Of a stretch of 64,000 nucleotides of DNA, positions 45,523-56,242 are shown one piece after another. Position numbers and translations under genes: made by a program. Every line of letters starts with the position of its first letter. Within the stretch, counting starts at the first letter, position 1. The DNA comes from Herbaspirillum sp. ST 5-3. GTDB lineage: Bacteria > Pseudomonadota > Gammaproteobacteria > Burkholderiales > Burkholderiaceae_D. The DNA lies in assembly GCF_004804275.1 (NCBI RefSeq), contig NZ_STGI01000019.1:1-64000 (forward strand), given 5' to 3'. Under the pieces are notes generated by a model that saw nothing but the letters and a program-made list of their open reading frames with translations, ran no database searches and had not been told where the DNA came from.

Positions 45523-48500
45523 CTAATCGATTGTGTATCCGGTTTGCTCCACGCCCGCCTGCAAGGCCGCCAGCGCAGCGTCAAAGTCGTAGTGGCGGGT
45601 GGCCCGCTCGATGCGCCGCCAGCTGTCTTCATCCAGCGCCGCGGCCATCAGGTGCGAGGAGTGCGCCAGCAGGTCGCTTGCCTCGGCATCCGATTCTTTC
45701 AGCAGCTGCGCGAAGCGCGAGATCATCGCTTGCACTTCATCCCTGTCGACCGGGAAATTGCCGGCGTGCGGCGCGGCGCTCGGGGAGGGCAGCACCTTGT
45801 CGATCTCCGCCAGCAAGGCGCGCATGGTGTGGTCGAGTTCATCCAGCGAGGGCCGCAGCGCCTCGATGCCGGCGCCGCGGTGAATCTCCGCTTCCAGTTT
45901 GCCGCACTGCTGCCGGACGGTGGTTGCGCCCAGTAAGGCGGCCACGCCCTTGAGCGTGTGCGCGAGCCGTTCCGCGAGCATGCGGTCGTGATCCAGCGCC
46001 TGACGGATTCGTTCGGCGGTATCGCTCTGGTCTTCGCTGAAGCGCGCCAGCATCTGCAGATAGAAAGCGCGATTGCCGAGCGTGCGCGAGAGCCCGTCCC
46101 TGACGTCGATACCCTCGATCACGAGCTCGGACTCGTCGTCGGGCCGGCTGTCATCCAGCGCAACAACTTCCTCATGCGCGACATGCTGCGGACACCAGCG
46201 CGCGATCGCCCGGTACAGTTCGGCCGGACTGATCGGCTTGGCGAGATGATCGTTCATGCCGGAGGCAAAGCAGCGCTCGCGCTCTTCCACCATCGCATGG
46301 GCGGTCATCGCGATGATGGGCAATACATCGAAACGCGGGTCGCTGCGAATGCAGCGCGTGGCTTCATGGCCGTCCATCTCCGGCATCTGCACGTCCATGA
46401 ACACCAGGCCGTAGTAGTCGGGTCCGGCGGCGTCGAGTTTGTCCAGTGCGATGCGGCCGTTGGCGGCGATGTCGATCCGGATGCCGACCGCGTTCATCAA
46501 TTCGGCGGCGATCTGCTGGTTGATTTCATTGTCTTCGACCAGCAGGATGTTCAGGTCGCGGAAGCGCGGCGCATGCTCGTTGGCACCGGCCATCTCGCTG
46601 CGCGCTTGCGGCGCGAACAGTTCGACCAAAGTATCGACCAGTGTCGATACATTGACCGGCTTGACCAGGAAGCTGTCGGCCTGCGCATGCTCGATGCGGT
46701 AACGCGATTCCTCGCGGCCATGCGAACTGAGCAACACCATGCGCGGCGGCGCGGTCAGCGTGTCGTCGCCTTTCACCGCGCCGATCAGGTCGACGCCATC
46801 CATGCCGGGCATGTACAGGTCAGTAAACACCACGCTGTAGGGCTGCGTACCGTCGGCCGCGTGGATCATGTCGAGCGCCTGGCCGGCGCTGGCGGCCAGC
46901 TCGACCTGCACCGGCAATATCGCCAGGCTGTCGGCGAGCACCTGGCGTGCGACGGGATTGTCGTCGACCACCAGCACGCGCATGCCGTCGATGATGGCGG
47001 GCACCGCGCGACGCCGTTCCAGCGATTCGGCCAGGCCGAACCAGGCGGTGAAGCGGGCGGTGGTGCCCACGCCGGCTTCGCTCTCCAGCCAGATGGTGCC
47101 GCCCATCAGTTCCACCAGCCGCTTGGCGATCGACAGGCCGAGGCCGGTACCGCCGTACTTGCGGGTGGTCGATTCGTCGGCCTGGCTGAAGGCGCGGAAC
47201 AGCTTGGCGGTCTGCTCCTGCGACATGCCGATGCCGGTGTCGCGCACCAGGAATTGCAGCTGGATCTTGTCGGCGCTGGCATCGAGCCGGCGGCAGGAGA
47301 CGAATACCTCGCCGCGTTCGGTGAACTTGATGGCGTTGTTGATCAGGTTGATCAGGATCTGCCCCAGGCGCAGCGGGTCGCCCACCAGCCCGCGCGGCAC
47401 ATCGAGCGGAAACTGGAACACATATTCGAGCCGCTTCTCGTGGGCCTTGGCGCCGGTCACGGTGGCGACGTTGTTGAGCACATCGTCCAGGTTGAAACTG
47501 ACGCGCTCCATGTCGAGTTTGCCGGCTTCGATCTTGGAGAAGTCGAGAATGTCGTTGATGATGCCGAGCAGCGAAATGCCGGCGCTGCGGATCTTCTCCA
47601 CATAGTCGCGCTGCTTGGGATCGAGTTCGGTGCGCAGCGCCAGGTGCGTCATGCCGATGATGGCGTTCATCGGCGTGCGGATCTCGTGGCTCATGTTGGC
47701 GAGGAACATCGACTTGGCGCGCGTGGTTTCCTCCGCGTGGCGGCGCGCCAGCTCGGCTTCCTTCAGTTCGGCCTGGATGCGCAGGCGCTCCAGGCGGATG
47801 CGCTCGGCCATGCTCTGCTTGAGGCTGTCTTCCAGCGCCTTGCGCTCGGTGATGTCGGTCATGAAGGACAGCGTCGCGGGCTTGCCTTCCCATTCGATCA
47901 TGACCGCGGACAACTGCACCCAGGCGATCGCGCCGGTCTGGTTGTTGACGACGCGGAACTGGTAGTACTGCTCGACCTGTTCGCCGCGCAGGCGGCGCAT
48001 GTGGTGATCGATCACCAGCGGCCGGTCGTCGGGATGGATGGCGGAGACGAAGGGCAGCGCAAACAGTTCTTCCCGCTCATAGCCGGTGAGCTGGAACAGG
48101 CGCGGATTGCCGAACACGATGCGGCCGTCCTGTACAACGAGAATGCATTCGGTGACGTTGTTGACCACCTGGCGGTAATGCTCTTCGGACTTGTTCAGGT
48201 CTTCTTCGAGCTGACGGCGCTTGGTGATGTCCATCGCCACCCAAACCGTGCCGCGCGAGAGGTCCTTGGGATTGACGGCCCGTCCCGACATGTAGGCCCA
48301 GAACAGGCTGCCGTCCGCGCGTCGCATCTGCAATTCGGTCTCGAACGCCGCACCCTTGCTGACCGCCTTGGCCACGGCGGCGCCGGTCTTCAGGTATTCC
48401 TCGCGCGACGGGTAGAAGGGTTCGAGCGACATGCCGAAGGGGTCGCCGCGCTCGACGCGGAAGATCTCGAACATCGCGCTGTTGGCCCAGTTCACGCGGC

Positions 48501-49728
48501 CGGCGGGATTGAGGAAGATCATGCCGACGATGGAGTTTTCGAGGATGGTTTCGCGCTCGTCCAGCGTCTGCTTGAGCCGATCCTCCAGCGCCTTGCGCTC
48601 GGTGATGTCGGTGATGAAGGTCAGCGCGGCCGGCCTGCCTTCCCATGTGATGGTGACAACCGCGACCTGCACCCACGTGTCCTGGCCGGTACGCCGGTTT
48701 CGCATGCGGAATATTGTGTTCTGTTCGACTTCCTCGCCGCGCATGCGGCGTGCGTAGCGATCGGCGATCCTGGGGCGGTCCTCGGGATGAATGCCGTCGG
48801 CGAAGGGTTGGCCGATCAGCTCCTCGCGCGACGCGCCGACCAGTTCCGCGATGCGTGCGTTGGCGAAAGCGGTCACGCCGTCCTGCAACACCAGGATGCC
48901 TTCGGTCGCATTGTCGACCACTTGCCGGTGATGCTCTTCGGAGACGATGAGTGCTTCCTGCTGGCGGCGGCGCTCGCTCTGATCGGACAGGAAAGCGAGA
49001 ATGGCGGGCTGCCCCTCCCAGTCGATGCGCACGCCGCTCGACTCGATCCACACCGTCTGGCCATCCTTGCGCAGCAGGCGGAACTGCGAATAGCGCGCGC
49101 TGGTTGGTGTGCCTGCCATGCGGTTGTCGTAACCATTGACCACTTGCGACAAATCGTCCGGATGGACCAGCGCGGTGAAGGGAAGGCGTGACAATTCGTC
49201 AAGCGTGTAGCCGGACAGCTCGATGGTGCGCGGATTGCCATAGACCACGCGGCCTTCCTGCGCCACCACGATGCCCTCGCTGACGTTTTCGACGACGTCG
49301 CGGTACAGATCCTTGGAGCGGCGCAGCGCGGCTTCCTGCGCGACCTTGCGCTGCTCGATGTCGGTGAAGGTGACGACCACGCGATGTGCGCCGTTGTGGA
49401 GCGTCAGGCATTTGAAGCTGACCAGCGCGGTCAGCAGCGATCCGTCCTTGCGGCGGATGCGCCATTCGTCCGAGAGCTTGGGAGACTCCTTGAACAAGCC
49501 TGCCAGGAAACGCTCACCATAGGCCGCGACTTCCGGCGGCGCCGCCTTGGTCCAGGAATGGCCGAGGATCTCGTCCTCGCCATAGCCGAGCATGGCGCAG
49601 AAGGCATGATTGACGCGCAGGAAGCGACCGTCTTCGTCGAGAAAACAGATGCCCGTCCCGGTCGAATCGAACGCCGCGCTCAGCAGTTCATAGTCGTCGC
49701 GCGCCGGTGATGTTGTTGTATTTGTCAT
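45523..49728 (-). CDS. Hybrid sensor histidine kinase with five PAS domains
   Basis: 1401 aa with no transmembrane segment seen. Five PAS-type modules (about 10-115, 135-245, 260-370, 385-505, 515-625), HisKA (about 670-735, [16 protein letters not shown]), HATPase (about 785-900), two receivers ([24 protein letters not shown]) and a C-terminal Hpt (AHTLKG near 1265). PAS 2, 3 and 5 share 'VVxNxTExILVxQDG' and look like an internal expansion. A cytosolic multi-input phosphorelay kinase feeding the HD-GYP regulator and single-domain regulator downstream. Confidence 0.93.
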   Translation of the reverse strand: MTNTTTSPARDDYELLSAAFDSTGTGICFLDEDGRFLRVNHAFCAMLGYGEDEILGHSWTKAAPPEVAAYGERFLAGLFKESPKLSDEWRIRRKDGSLLTALVSFKCLTLHNGAHRVVVTFTDIEQRKVAQEAALRRSKDLYRDVVENVSEGIVVAQEGRVVYGNPRTIELSGYTLDELSRLPFTALVHPDDLSQVVNGYDNRMAGTPTSARYSQFRLLRKDGQTVWIESSGVRIDWEGQPAILAFLSDQSERRRQQEALIVSEEHHRQVVDNATEGILVLQDGVTAFANARIAELVGASREELIGQPFADGIHPEDRPRIADRYARRMRGEEVEQNTIFRMRNRRTGQDTWVQVAVVTITWEGRPAALTFITDITERKALEDRLKQTLDERETILENSIVGMIFLNPAGRVNWANSAMFEIFRVERGDPFGMSLEPFYPSREEYLKTGAAVAKAVSKGAAFETELQMRRADGSLFWAYMSGRAVNPKDLSRGTVWVAMDITKRRQLEEDLNKSEEHYRQVVNNVTECILVVQDGRIVFGNPRLFQLTGYEREELFALPFVSAIHPDDRPLVIDHHMRRLRGEQVEQYYQFRVVNNQTGAIAWVQLSAVMIEWEGKPATLSFMTDITERKALEDSLKQSMAERIRLERLRIQAELKEAELARRHAEETTRAKSMFLANMSHEIRTPMNAIIGMTHLALRTELDPKQRDYVEKIRSAGISLLGIINDILDFSKIEAGKLDMERVSFNLDDVLNNVATVTGAKAHEKRLEYVFQFPLDVPRGLVGDPLRLGQILINLINNAIKFTERGEVFVSCRRLDASADKIQLQFLVRDTGIGMSQEQTAKLFRAFSQADESTTRKYGGTGLGLSIAKRLVELMGGTIWLESEAGVGTTARFTAWFGLAESLERRRAVPAIIDGMRVLVVDDNPVARQVLADSLAILPVQVELAASAGQALDMIHAADGTQPYSVVFTDLYMPGMDGVDLIGAVKGDDTLTAPPRMVLLSSHGREESRYRIEHAQADSFLVKPVNVSTLVDTLVELFAPQARSEMAGANEHAPRFRDLNILLVEDNEINQQIAAELMNAVGIRIDIAANGRIALDKLDAAGPDYYGLVFMDVQMPEMDGHEATRCIRSDPRFDVLPIIAMTAHAMVEERERCFASGMNDHLAKPISPAELYRAIARWCPQHVAHEEVVALDDSRPDDESELVIEGIDVRDGLSRTLGNRAFYLQMLARFSEDQSDTAERIRQALDHDRMLAERLAHTLKGVAALLGATTVRQQCGKLEAEIHRGAGIEALRPSLDELDHTMRALLAEIDKVLPSPSAAPHAGNFPVDRDEVQAMISRFAQLLKESDAEASDLLAHSSHLMAAALDEDSWRRIERATRHYDFDAALAALQAGVEQTGYTID

Positions 49729-49868
49729 CGTGCCGCCCGCTTGTGATGTCTTGCCGCCCCCAACGATGCCGTTGGAAAAGCGAAAAGGGGCAGCCCCGCA
49801 GCCCGATTTCCTGTCGGCAACAAGTGCAAGATAGCAGATTCGTGCCGGACTGGCACGTCAGGCAGCGA

Positions 49869-50825
49869 CTATTGTGTTGTAAATGACCACGAACGCGTGA
49901 GGCCCGCCCCGTTGACGCTGCCGGCAAACTGCACGTCGTAGACCGTGCCCGGCTTGAGCACGCTCAGCGGAATGATGGCGACCGCCGATTCCGGGGTCTG
50001 CGGGTCGCTGTCATGCTTGAGCAGCTGTACCGGCATCGCGCCTTCGCCACGCGGCTGGATGGTGAAGCTTTGCACGGTCAGCGTGGTGCCGAGGAAGGCG
50101 TGGATGCTGACCGGGTAGCCGACTTCATTCCTGTTCGGTACCGGATCGGGAACTTCATTGTCGCTGAAGAAGTTGGTCGGGACGCGCTGCTGTCCGGGGT
50201 AGGGATAGGCGAAGACCTTGCCCTGGTCTTGCGCCGGCGTGTCCAGGCCGATTGCGGCAAAGTCGGTGGTGAAATAGGTCAGTCCGCCGGGTACGGTGGC
50301 GGCGCCCGCGCCGCCTTCCTTGAATATCGGCTCGAAAATGACGAAGCGGTGGTAGATGGCCGCGATCAGGTCTTCCGCCGCATTGAAGCCGGAATGATCG
50401 GATGTGGCGGAAATGACCTCGCCGTAGGCATAGCCGCCGGCCGGGATCGCGTAGCCCGCCGCCAGCAGCCGGTCGCCGGTCGTCCTGCCGGTAAACCCGG
50501 GCTTGCCAACGGTCTGCTCGTGCGTAATGACGTCATTGAGACGCTGGTAGTCGGAATGGCCCTGCGCCGCGAGGTCGAGCCTGCTGTTGCGCGTCACGGC
50601 CGCCACCCCGGCTTGCTGGCGCCGGAAGTTCATCCAGTTGAAGCCGTCGGTCGCGGTAACACCGGTCGCCTTCGGCGCGCCGGGATCGAGCGAAGCGACC
50701 GCCTGGACAGGGCTGGAAGTGGTGGTGCCGGACCCGCCATTGCCGCCTCCGCCGCAGGCGGCAAGAACCAGCAGCGCCAGCATTGGCAGGAATGTAGGCA
50801 GAGCAGAGCGTGGAGACGGTCCCAT
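49869..50825 (-). CDS. CAP-superfamily (SCP-like) lipoprotein
   Basis: 318 aa from the ATG at 50825. A lipobox (LLVLAAC) and Gly-rich spacer follow the signal peptide. The CAP domain covers about 55-200 ('FNWMNFRRQQAGVAAVTRNS', DYQRLNDVITHEQ, 'YAYGEVIS', 'YHRFVIFEPIF'), and a C-terminal beta domain ends GAGLTRSWSFTTQ. CAP proteins are secreted or surface proteins of mostly unknown activity. Monocistronic. Confidence 0.8.
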   Translation of the reverse strand: MGPSPRSALPTFLPMLALLVLAACGGGGNGGSGTTTSSPVQAVASLDPGAPKATGVTATDGFNWMNFRRQQAGVAAVTRNSRLDLAAQGHSDYQRLNDVITHEQTVGKPGFTGRTTGDRLLAAGYAIPAGGYAYGEVISATSDHSGFNAAEDLIAAIYHRFVIFEPIFKEGGAGAATVPGGLTYFTTDFAAIGLDTPAQDQGKVFAYPYPGQQRVPTNFFSDNEVPDPVPNRNEVGYPVSIHAFLGTTLTVQSFTIQPRGEGAMPVQLLKHDSDPQTPESAVAIIPLSVLKPGTVYDVQFAGSVNGAGLTRSWSFTTQ

Positions 50826-51139
50826 TCTTCTTCCTTCGATTGGGGATGAAAGTGGCATGCGCAAACGTAGCGGCAAAAGCTTCATTTGATACCGACTTTT
50901 ACGTTCGGTTGCAAAGTTGCCGCAAAAAACAGGTTGATCGAAAACAAACATTTGACATTGCGCTCACACGCAAGATTCACGCTCTCCGAAAAGTGAAAGC
51001 ATTTTGACAGCTTGCCGCGCGTATTTTTGTTAGGCCGGCAGGGATGCATGCGCACGCCGGCCGCCCGATGCGGCGCCGCGCAGGACAACATTTACAAGAC
51101 TACAATGATGCGACGCACCAGATGCTTCCCGCTGAAGCG

Positions 51140-52213
51140 ATGAACTCCCCCCTTATGCCATTGCCGCCCCGTTCTGCCTCTCAGACCTTGCTGCTTACCC
51201 TGCTCATCGGATTCATCTCAGCCATTCTTTGCCAATGGATCAACACGCCGCTGCCCTGGATGATCGGCCCCCTGTTCAGCACGGCGGCCGCGCGCATGGC
51301 CGGCGCCGAGCTGCGTTGCCCGGTGCAGGTGCGCGAAGCCGGCCAGTGGGCGATCGGTACCGCGCTCGGCCTGTACTTCACGCCGCCGGTGCTGCGCGTG
51401 CTGGTGTCGTACAGCGGGTTCATCCTCGTCGGCGTGCTGTTCGCCCTGCTGCTCGGACTTGTATGTGGCTGGATTCTGCACAAGATATCCGGCACCGACC
51501 GCACCACCGCCTTCTTCGCCATGGCCGTCGGCGGCGCATCGGAGATGGCGACACAGGGAGAACGGCATGGCGCCATGGTCGACCGGGTCGCAGCCGCGCA
51601 CAGCCTGCGCATCATGATGGTGGTCGGCATCATCCCGTTCCTGTTCAAGTTCTCCGGCGTTCAAGGCGAGGATGTCTATGTGCCCGGGGCTCGCGTGGTG
51701 CACTACGGCGGACTGATGCTGCTGGTGCTGCTGACTGCGGCCTGCGCGCTGCTGCTCAAGCGCAGGAAGTTGCCGAATGCCTGGGTGATCGGCCCGCTGC
51801 TGGTGACGATTGCGCTCACATCCTCCAGCCTGAATCTGTCGGCGCTGCCGGAGTGGGTAGTACATTTCGGCCAGCTCTTCATCGGCATTTCGCTCGGCAC
51901 GCGCTTCACGCGGGAATTCCTGCACACCGCACCGCGCTATCTCGCCAGCGTGGCCATCTGCGGCTTGCTGGCGATGGCGATCGCGGCGAGTTTTGCCTTC
52001 GGCCTGGCGGCCGTCAGCGGCATGCATCCGGCGACGGCAGTGCTGGCCACGTCACCGGGCGGCATCGCGGAAATGAGCCTGACCGCCAAGACGCTGCAGC
52101 TGGGCGTACCCATCGTTACCGCTTTCCATGTCACGCGCATGGCGGCGCTGGTGATGATGATCGGACCGCTGTTTCGCTTCGGGCAGCGCTGGGCAGGTCG
52201 CACCCGGGCATGA
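51140..52213 (+). CDS. AbrB-family membrane protein
   Basis: 357 aa with about ten hydrophobic segments in two duplicated halves: 'TPLPWMIGPLFSTAAARMAG' in the first and LPNAWVIGPLLVTIAL in the second, the AbrB (membrane, formerly 'ammonia monooxygenase') duplication. TTT-like transport is suspected for some relatives. The ATG at 51140 gives the normal N-terminus MNSPLMPLPPRS; an upstream in-frame start adds an unnatural basic extension. Confidence 0.82.
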   Translation: MNSPLMPLPPRSASQTLLLTLLIGFISAILCQWINTPLPWMIGPLFSTAAARMAGAELRCPVQVREAGQWAIGTALGLYFTPPVLRVLVSYSGFILVGVLFALLLGLVCGWILHKISGTDRTTAFFAMAVGGASEMATQGERHGAMVDRVAAAHSLRIMMVVGIIPFLFKFSGVQGEDVYVPGARVVHYGGLMLLVLLTAACALLLKRRKLPNAWVIGPLLVTIALTSSSLNLSALPEWVVHFGQLFIGISLGTRFTREFLHTAPRYLASVAICGLLAMAIAASFAFGLAAVSGMHPATAVLATSPGGIAEMSLTAKTLQLGVPIVTAFHVTRMAALVMMIGPLFRFGQRWAGRTRA

Positions 52214-52299
52214 AAAAAGGAAGGGTGCCTCCGGCGCACCACTCCCAAGCCCATTGAGAAAATCAGTAAAGCCCGGCGCTGCCGGTATTTACGACGGTG

Positions 52300-52800
52300 T
52301 CAAGAGAACGACAGCCGTGGCCAGACGGCCGCACGCGAGGTGGGCATCATCGCCGATGCGCCGACCTTCAGCCGGTCCAGAGAAAACTGGCGCAGGTGCT
52401 GAAGCACGCTTTGCTGGATGCCCATCGTCGCCTGCATCACCAGCAGGTCGACTTCACGATGCGGCATGTCGGCTGCGTCCGGCACTGCCTTGTGGCGCTC
52501 GCGTGCCGCCTTTTCGGCAGCCAAGCAGCGAAACGCATCTTCCAGCGTGACATCGCTGGCCTCGCAGGCGAGCTTCCAGTGCGGCGCCTGCGTCGGGCAA
52601 AGGAGCAGCAGGCCTTCCCTGCACAACATCGCGCACACTTTCTGCAGTTCGCGCGCGGAACGCCCGGTGTGCTTTTCCAGTTGTGCCAGGCCGACCTCTC
52701 GCGGTGCGCTGGAAACGAACTCGCCGAGCACGTCGGTCACGAGGCAAAGACGCGCATAGAGCGCGCTGCTGCCGAGGAGATATTCGTCGACGGCATTCAT
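52300..52800 (-). CDS. Rrf2-like winged-helix protein
   Basis: 166 aa. Residues 10-75 carry a winged helix of the Rrf2 type ('APREVGLAQLEKHTGRSARE', ELQKVCAMLCREGLL). The three Fe-S cysteines of classical Rrf2 regulators are not in the usual spacing, so metal binding is doubtful. The ATG overlaps the CheW gene stop (ATGA). It may regulate the operon or be a partner of the CheW protein. Confidence 0.75.
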   Translation of the reverse strand: MNAVDEYLLGSSALYARLCLVTDVLGEFVSSAPREVGLAQLEKHTGRSARELQKVCAMLCREGLLLLCPTQAPHWKLACEASDVTLEDAFRCLAAEKAARERHKAVPDAADMPHREVDLLVMQATMGIQQSVLQHLRQFSLDRLKVGASAMMPTSRAAVWPRLSFS

Positions 52801-55406
52801 GCTGCTTCTCCCGTTAAGGCAACCGCCTCCTCGTAGCCGATGCCGGCAATACGCTGCAGCTCCGTCAGGTTCAGCACGGTGGGCAGGGAAGGATCTTTCA
52901 GGCAGGCGAACAATTGCGCCACGTCGAGCGCCTGGATCAGCAGGCGGCCTCCGTTTGCGCGGATCACCTGCTTGACCAGCAGTCCGTCAGTGCTGCCGGC
53001 GAACGGTGTCGGCACGACTTGCGCAGGCGGGAACTCCGGCACGCCGTGCAGCTCTTCGACCAGCAGGCCGATCTGCTGCCCGTCGTGGCGCACGATGATG
53101 ACCTGGCTGCTGCTGTCGAGCACGGACGGCACGCCGCGCATCAGGTGGCGCAGGTCGAAGACCCAGACGAAGCTCCCGCCTTCGCCGCTGCGCTGTTGCG
53201 ACAGTACACCGACGCGCTCGGCGCGACCACCCATTGATACGGGAGAGATGTCCGAGGCGGGCAGTGCTTCAAGCACCTGCTCTGCGGGGATCGCGAACAA
53301 CATGCCGTCGATGAAGAAGGTCGCATATTCCTGCCCGGGATCGGCGGTGGAGTCGGATTCGATTGTGGTATCGGCACGGCCGACGCCGCCGCGCTCCCGC
53401 ACCTCGCCGAACATGTCGAAGACGACGGCAATCACGTCTTCCTTGTAGCCGTCGGAAACCTTGAATTCGCGATAGCCGCTCGATGCAGTGCATCCCATGA
53501 CCGCGTAGTGACCGTCGTGCAGGACAATGCGTGATGCGCTGCTGCCGTTTTCCAGCCTGAGCAAGGAAGGGTCGATGTCGAGCAGCGTGCCAACCGGTCG
53601 CGTCGGGTCGGTGCCGGCAATCACGCGTGCGTCACGATCGATGAACAGTGCCGTCGCGCCAGCCTTGTCGCCGAGTGCGCCGTGCAGCATCGCCGCAAAT
53701 TCCGGCTCCGCGTCGAACACGATGCCGATGCCGCCGACGACAACCGAAGGGCGGTCGGGATCGCGAATGGCAGCGTGATACACATAGGTGGGCCGGTTGC
53801 CGTAGAGCGGGGTCGCCTCGAATGGCGTCACATGGTAGTCCTGTTCGCTGCGCAATCCCCGCACCGCGGCCAGCGTCACCGCATCGACGGTTGAGCCGAT
53901 GACGCTCATGCCATCGCCGCGCCGGCTGGTGCTGGCGATGATTTCACCCGAGGCGTCGTACACGAACAGGCGTGTGTAAACCGTGTAGAGCCGGTTGATG
54001 TAGGCGAGGATGGCGTTGATGCGTTCGATCGCTTCCGTGTTTCGTGACTTGGCAGCAAGCGCGCTGCGCAACTCCGGCGTCAGCGCCCACCAGCGACAGT
54101 CGTCGGATCGCTCGTAGAGATTGCGATCCAGCAGGTCGACAAGAAGATGCGAGACAAATTCAGCATCGCGCAGGCGCGAAGCGAGCACCGTCTCGTAGAG
54201 CTCGCGGATCGACTGCGAGAACAGCGCGTTGCTGCGGTCGCCGGTTTCGCTGATCTGGTCAAGGATGGTCTTGAGCTTCAGCAGGTCGCCGCGCTGGCCA
54301 GCGGTCATCACCTGGCCGTTCCATACCACGCGGCGGATCGTGTCGGCGGCCGTCATGATTTCGAACAGCGGCGGGCAGAACGAACGCGCGTGCGACAGCA
54401 GGCCGTCCGCCACGTGTTCGTCCAGTTCGGACAATGCCGAGCTTGCGCGCCCATGGAAGGCGACATCGATCGGAATCATCACCTGCCCCTGCCATCCCGG
54501 CGGTCCCATATAGCCTTGGTAACCCTCGGCCGGGAAGGTGCGTACGAGGTATTCACGCCCGCCATAGAGCATCAGGCGCGGACTGGCGCCGCGGTTGACG
54601 GGCACGATTTCGCCCGGCGGAATCCACAACTCGTCGGCGCTGGCGATGACGCGGTTGTCGCCGTCGAGCAGCAACATGTTGGCGCGCTCCTCGGCATCGC
54701 GATGCGAGCGGAAGATGCCTGCCATTTCTTCCTCGAAATGAAAGCACAGGCACAACACACCGACCGGTACGCCGGTTTCCGGATGCAACATGCGCCGGGA
54801 ATAGATCAGCGCCTGCTTTTTTGCCGGTCGCAAGTCGCTGGCGCGGAAGGTTTCCACATAGGCGTCCGATACAAGCGACTGCGCAATCAGCGGATCGGTG
54901 CTGCCTTCGATCGGGGTGGCCTCGTCGATCTGCACCAGCACGTTGCCCTGTACGTCGAGCAGGATGATTTCGTCGTACACCGTGTACTTGTTGCGGTACG
55001 CGCGCAAGCGGTAGCGGATGGCATCCACGTCATCATGCATGCCGGCGACGAACGCGCACAGCTCGCGGTCGGTGGCGAGAAAGCCGACGTCGGCGGTGCG
55101 CTCATAGAGGTTGCGCACCACGATGTCGATCACATATTGCGCCTTGGTGCCGATTTCGACGAGCACATTGCCCACGTTCTCTCGCACCAGGCTCGTCACC
55201 AGCTCCTGCTCCAGGCGGTTGAAGCCGGCGCGCGTGGCGGCCATCGTCGGCAGGATGGTTTTCGCCTCGGCTGGGCAATTCATCTTGGCCGAGGCCTCGA
55301 TCATGCGCCACATGAAGTTCAGCTCGCGCAGCGATTGCTCGCAGCGCATGACATCGCGCATGTAGGGCAGGAAGGTGTCGATGGAAATGGGCTCGTCGGA
55401 TTTCAT
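52797..55406 (-). CDS. Soluble double-sensor protein with C-terminal CheW domain
   Basis: 869 aa without transmembrane segments. Residues about 60-330 and 420-680 are two related sensor segments: each has an NLYER helix, then 'YTVYDEIILLDVQGNVLVQI' in the first and 'YTVYTRLFVYDASGEIIAST' in the second, the cache-like signature. The C-terminal 170 residues are a CheW domain ('YATFFIDGMLFAIPAEQVLE', 'LLIQALDVAQLF'). GAGGACAG precedes the ATG at 55406. It should couple a cytosolic or periplasm-independent signal to a CheA array; coupled to the Rrf2-like gene. Confidence 0.8.
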   Translation of the reverse strand: MKSDEPISIDTFLPYMRDVMRCEQSLRELNFMWRMIEASAKMNCPAEAKTILPTMAATRAGFNRLEQELVTSLVRENVGNVLVEIGTKAQYVIDIVVRNLYERTADVGFLATDRELCAFVAGMHDDVDAIRYRLRAYRNKYTVYDEIILLDVQGNVLVQIDEATPIEGSTDPLIAQSLVSDAYVETFRASDLRPAKKQALIYSRRMLHPETGVPVGVLCLCFHFEEEMAGIFRSHRDAEERANMLLLDGDNRVIASADELWIPPGEIVPVNRGASPRLMLYGGREYLVRTFPAEGYQGYMGPPGWQGQVMIPIDVAFHGRASSALSELDEHVADGLLSHARSFCPPLFEIMTAADTIRRVVWNGQVMTAGQRGDLLKLKTILDQISETGDRSNALFSQSIRELYETVLASRLRDAEFVSHLLVDLLDRNLYERSDDCRWWALTPELRSALAAKSRNTEAIERINAILAYINRLYTVYTRLFVYDASGEIIASTSRRGDGMSVIGSTVDAVTLAAVRGLRSEQDYHVTPFEATPLYGNRPTYVYHAAIRDPDRPSVVVGGIGIVFDAEPEFAAMLHGALGDKAGATALFIDRDARVIAGTDPTRPVGTLLDIDPSLLRLENGSSASRIVLHDGHYAVMGCTASSGYREFKVSDGYKEDVIAVVFDMFGEVRERGGVGRADTTIESDSTADPGQEYATFFIDGMLFAIPAEQVLEALPASDISPVSMGGRAERVGVLSQQRSGEGGSFVWVFDLRHLMRGVPSVLDSSSQVIIVRHDGQQIGLLVEELHGVPEFPPAQVVPTPFAGSTDGLLVKQVIRANGGRLLIQALDVAQLFACLKDPSLPTVLNLTELQRIAGIGYEEAVALTGEAA

Positions 55407-55783
55407 CTGGCTGTCCTCGGTCTGGGTGGGCGCGGGATGGATTCGCTTCCCGGCAAGGGAGATATCCATCTCGTTTGCGCAAACTGGTGCACCGCAGCAA
55501 TATTGCAAGTTGCAGGCCAGCACGCCACCATGTGCCACAACCGACGGTAGATAACAGACTCGGCAACGGATGACGGCACAGCCTTGCGGCTTTTACCCAT
55601 CAATTCAAGAAATTGCAGGATCGGAGGACGAATCACCGTGAGGCGGCATGCGTGAAAGGCGTACGACACAGCGACGGCCCACATGCACCGTTTTAGTGCT
55701 CCAGAGCAACTTCCTGGGGCGCCAGACAGAGAACCATAGAGAGGAAGCAGGACAAGCTTGCAGTGCCCCGCTTCATCAACGAA
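55407..55783. other. Intergenic region between CheW and PepSY genes
   Basis: 377 bp. It holds the upstream region of the CheW gene and the end of the PepSY pseudogene. No gene is seen. Some in-frame codons upstream of 55406 lack coding character. Confidence 0.35.
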
Positions 55784-56055
55784 CTACTCGGCCAAGACCG
55801 GCTTGCCATCTACCGGCTTGAGGATCAGCTTGACCTCCTTTCCGTCCCTGTCGGTGGTCTTCGCTTCATAGCGGCAGCCTTCCGCCTTGACGCGCTTGAC
55901 GCTGTAGCCTTGTTTTTCGAGGCTGGCCTGCACCTCTTTGTCGGACTGCCATTTCGCTTTGGGCTCCGCAGTGCAATCCTTGTTCGAGGCAAGGCGGAAA
56001 GCGAGAGAGCGACGGCGGCAAGTGCGATCATGGTCTTTTCGAGTGTGGCATTCAT
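55784..56055 (-). pseudogene. PepSY-domain protein with a one-base frameshift
   Basis: AGGAAACAAGC precedes ATG 56055, and the first frame encodes a signal peptide (MNATLEKTMIALAAVALSLS). Near 55990 the frame must shift by one base to continue as ASNKDCTAEPKAKWQSDKEV and the PepSY-like end 'KAEGCRYEAKTTDRDGKEVK'. GCCTTGCCTCG would read GCCTTCGCCTCG (Ala-Phe-Ala-Ser) with one added base, restoring a normal signal-peptide cleavage site. Either a true pseudogene or a sequencing error. Divergent from a two-component system. Confidence 0.75.
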
Positions 56056-56242
56056 GCTTGTTTCCTTTCGTTGAAGAGGCCGACGGGTTCCGGCACCGTG
56101 AAACGATGTAAAAGTGCACTGAAGCGAATCTCAAGTTGCTTGATCTGGTTGATAGTCGATCTGTGTGCCGTGTTGAAGACTGTTTTAAGAAAGCCTTAAG
56201 CATGGGCTGCGATAAGATCAGCTGGATCACTGGGAGGACAGA

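Noticed and set aside
45958-49191. A 1077-codon open frame on the plus strand
   Set aside because: It lies entirely antisense to the hybrid kinase, has Ala/Arg/His-rich composition without known motifs, and arises from high GC codon use.
54147-55550. A 467-codon open frame on the plus strand
   Set aside because: It is antisense to the CheW sensor gene and shows no recognisable domain.
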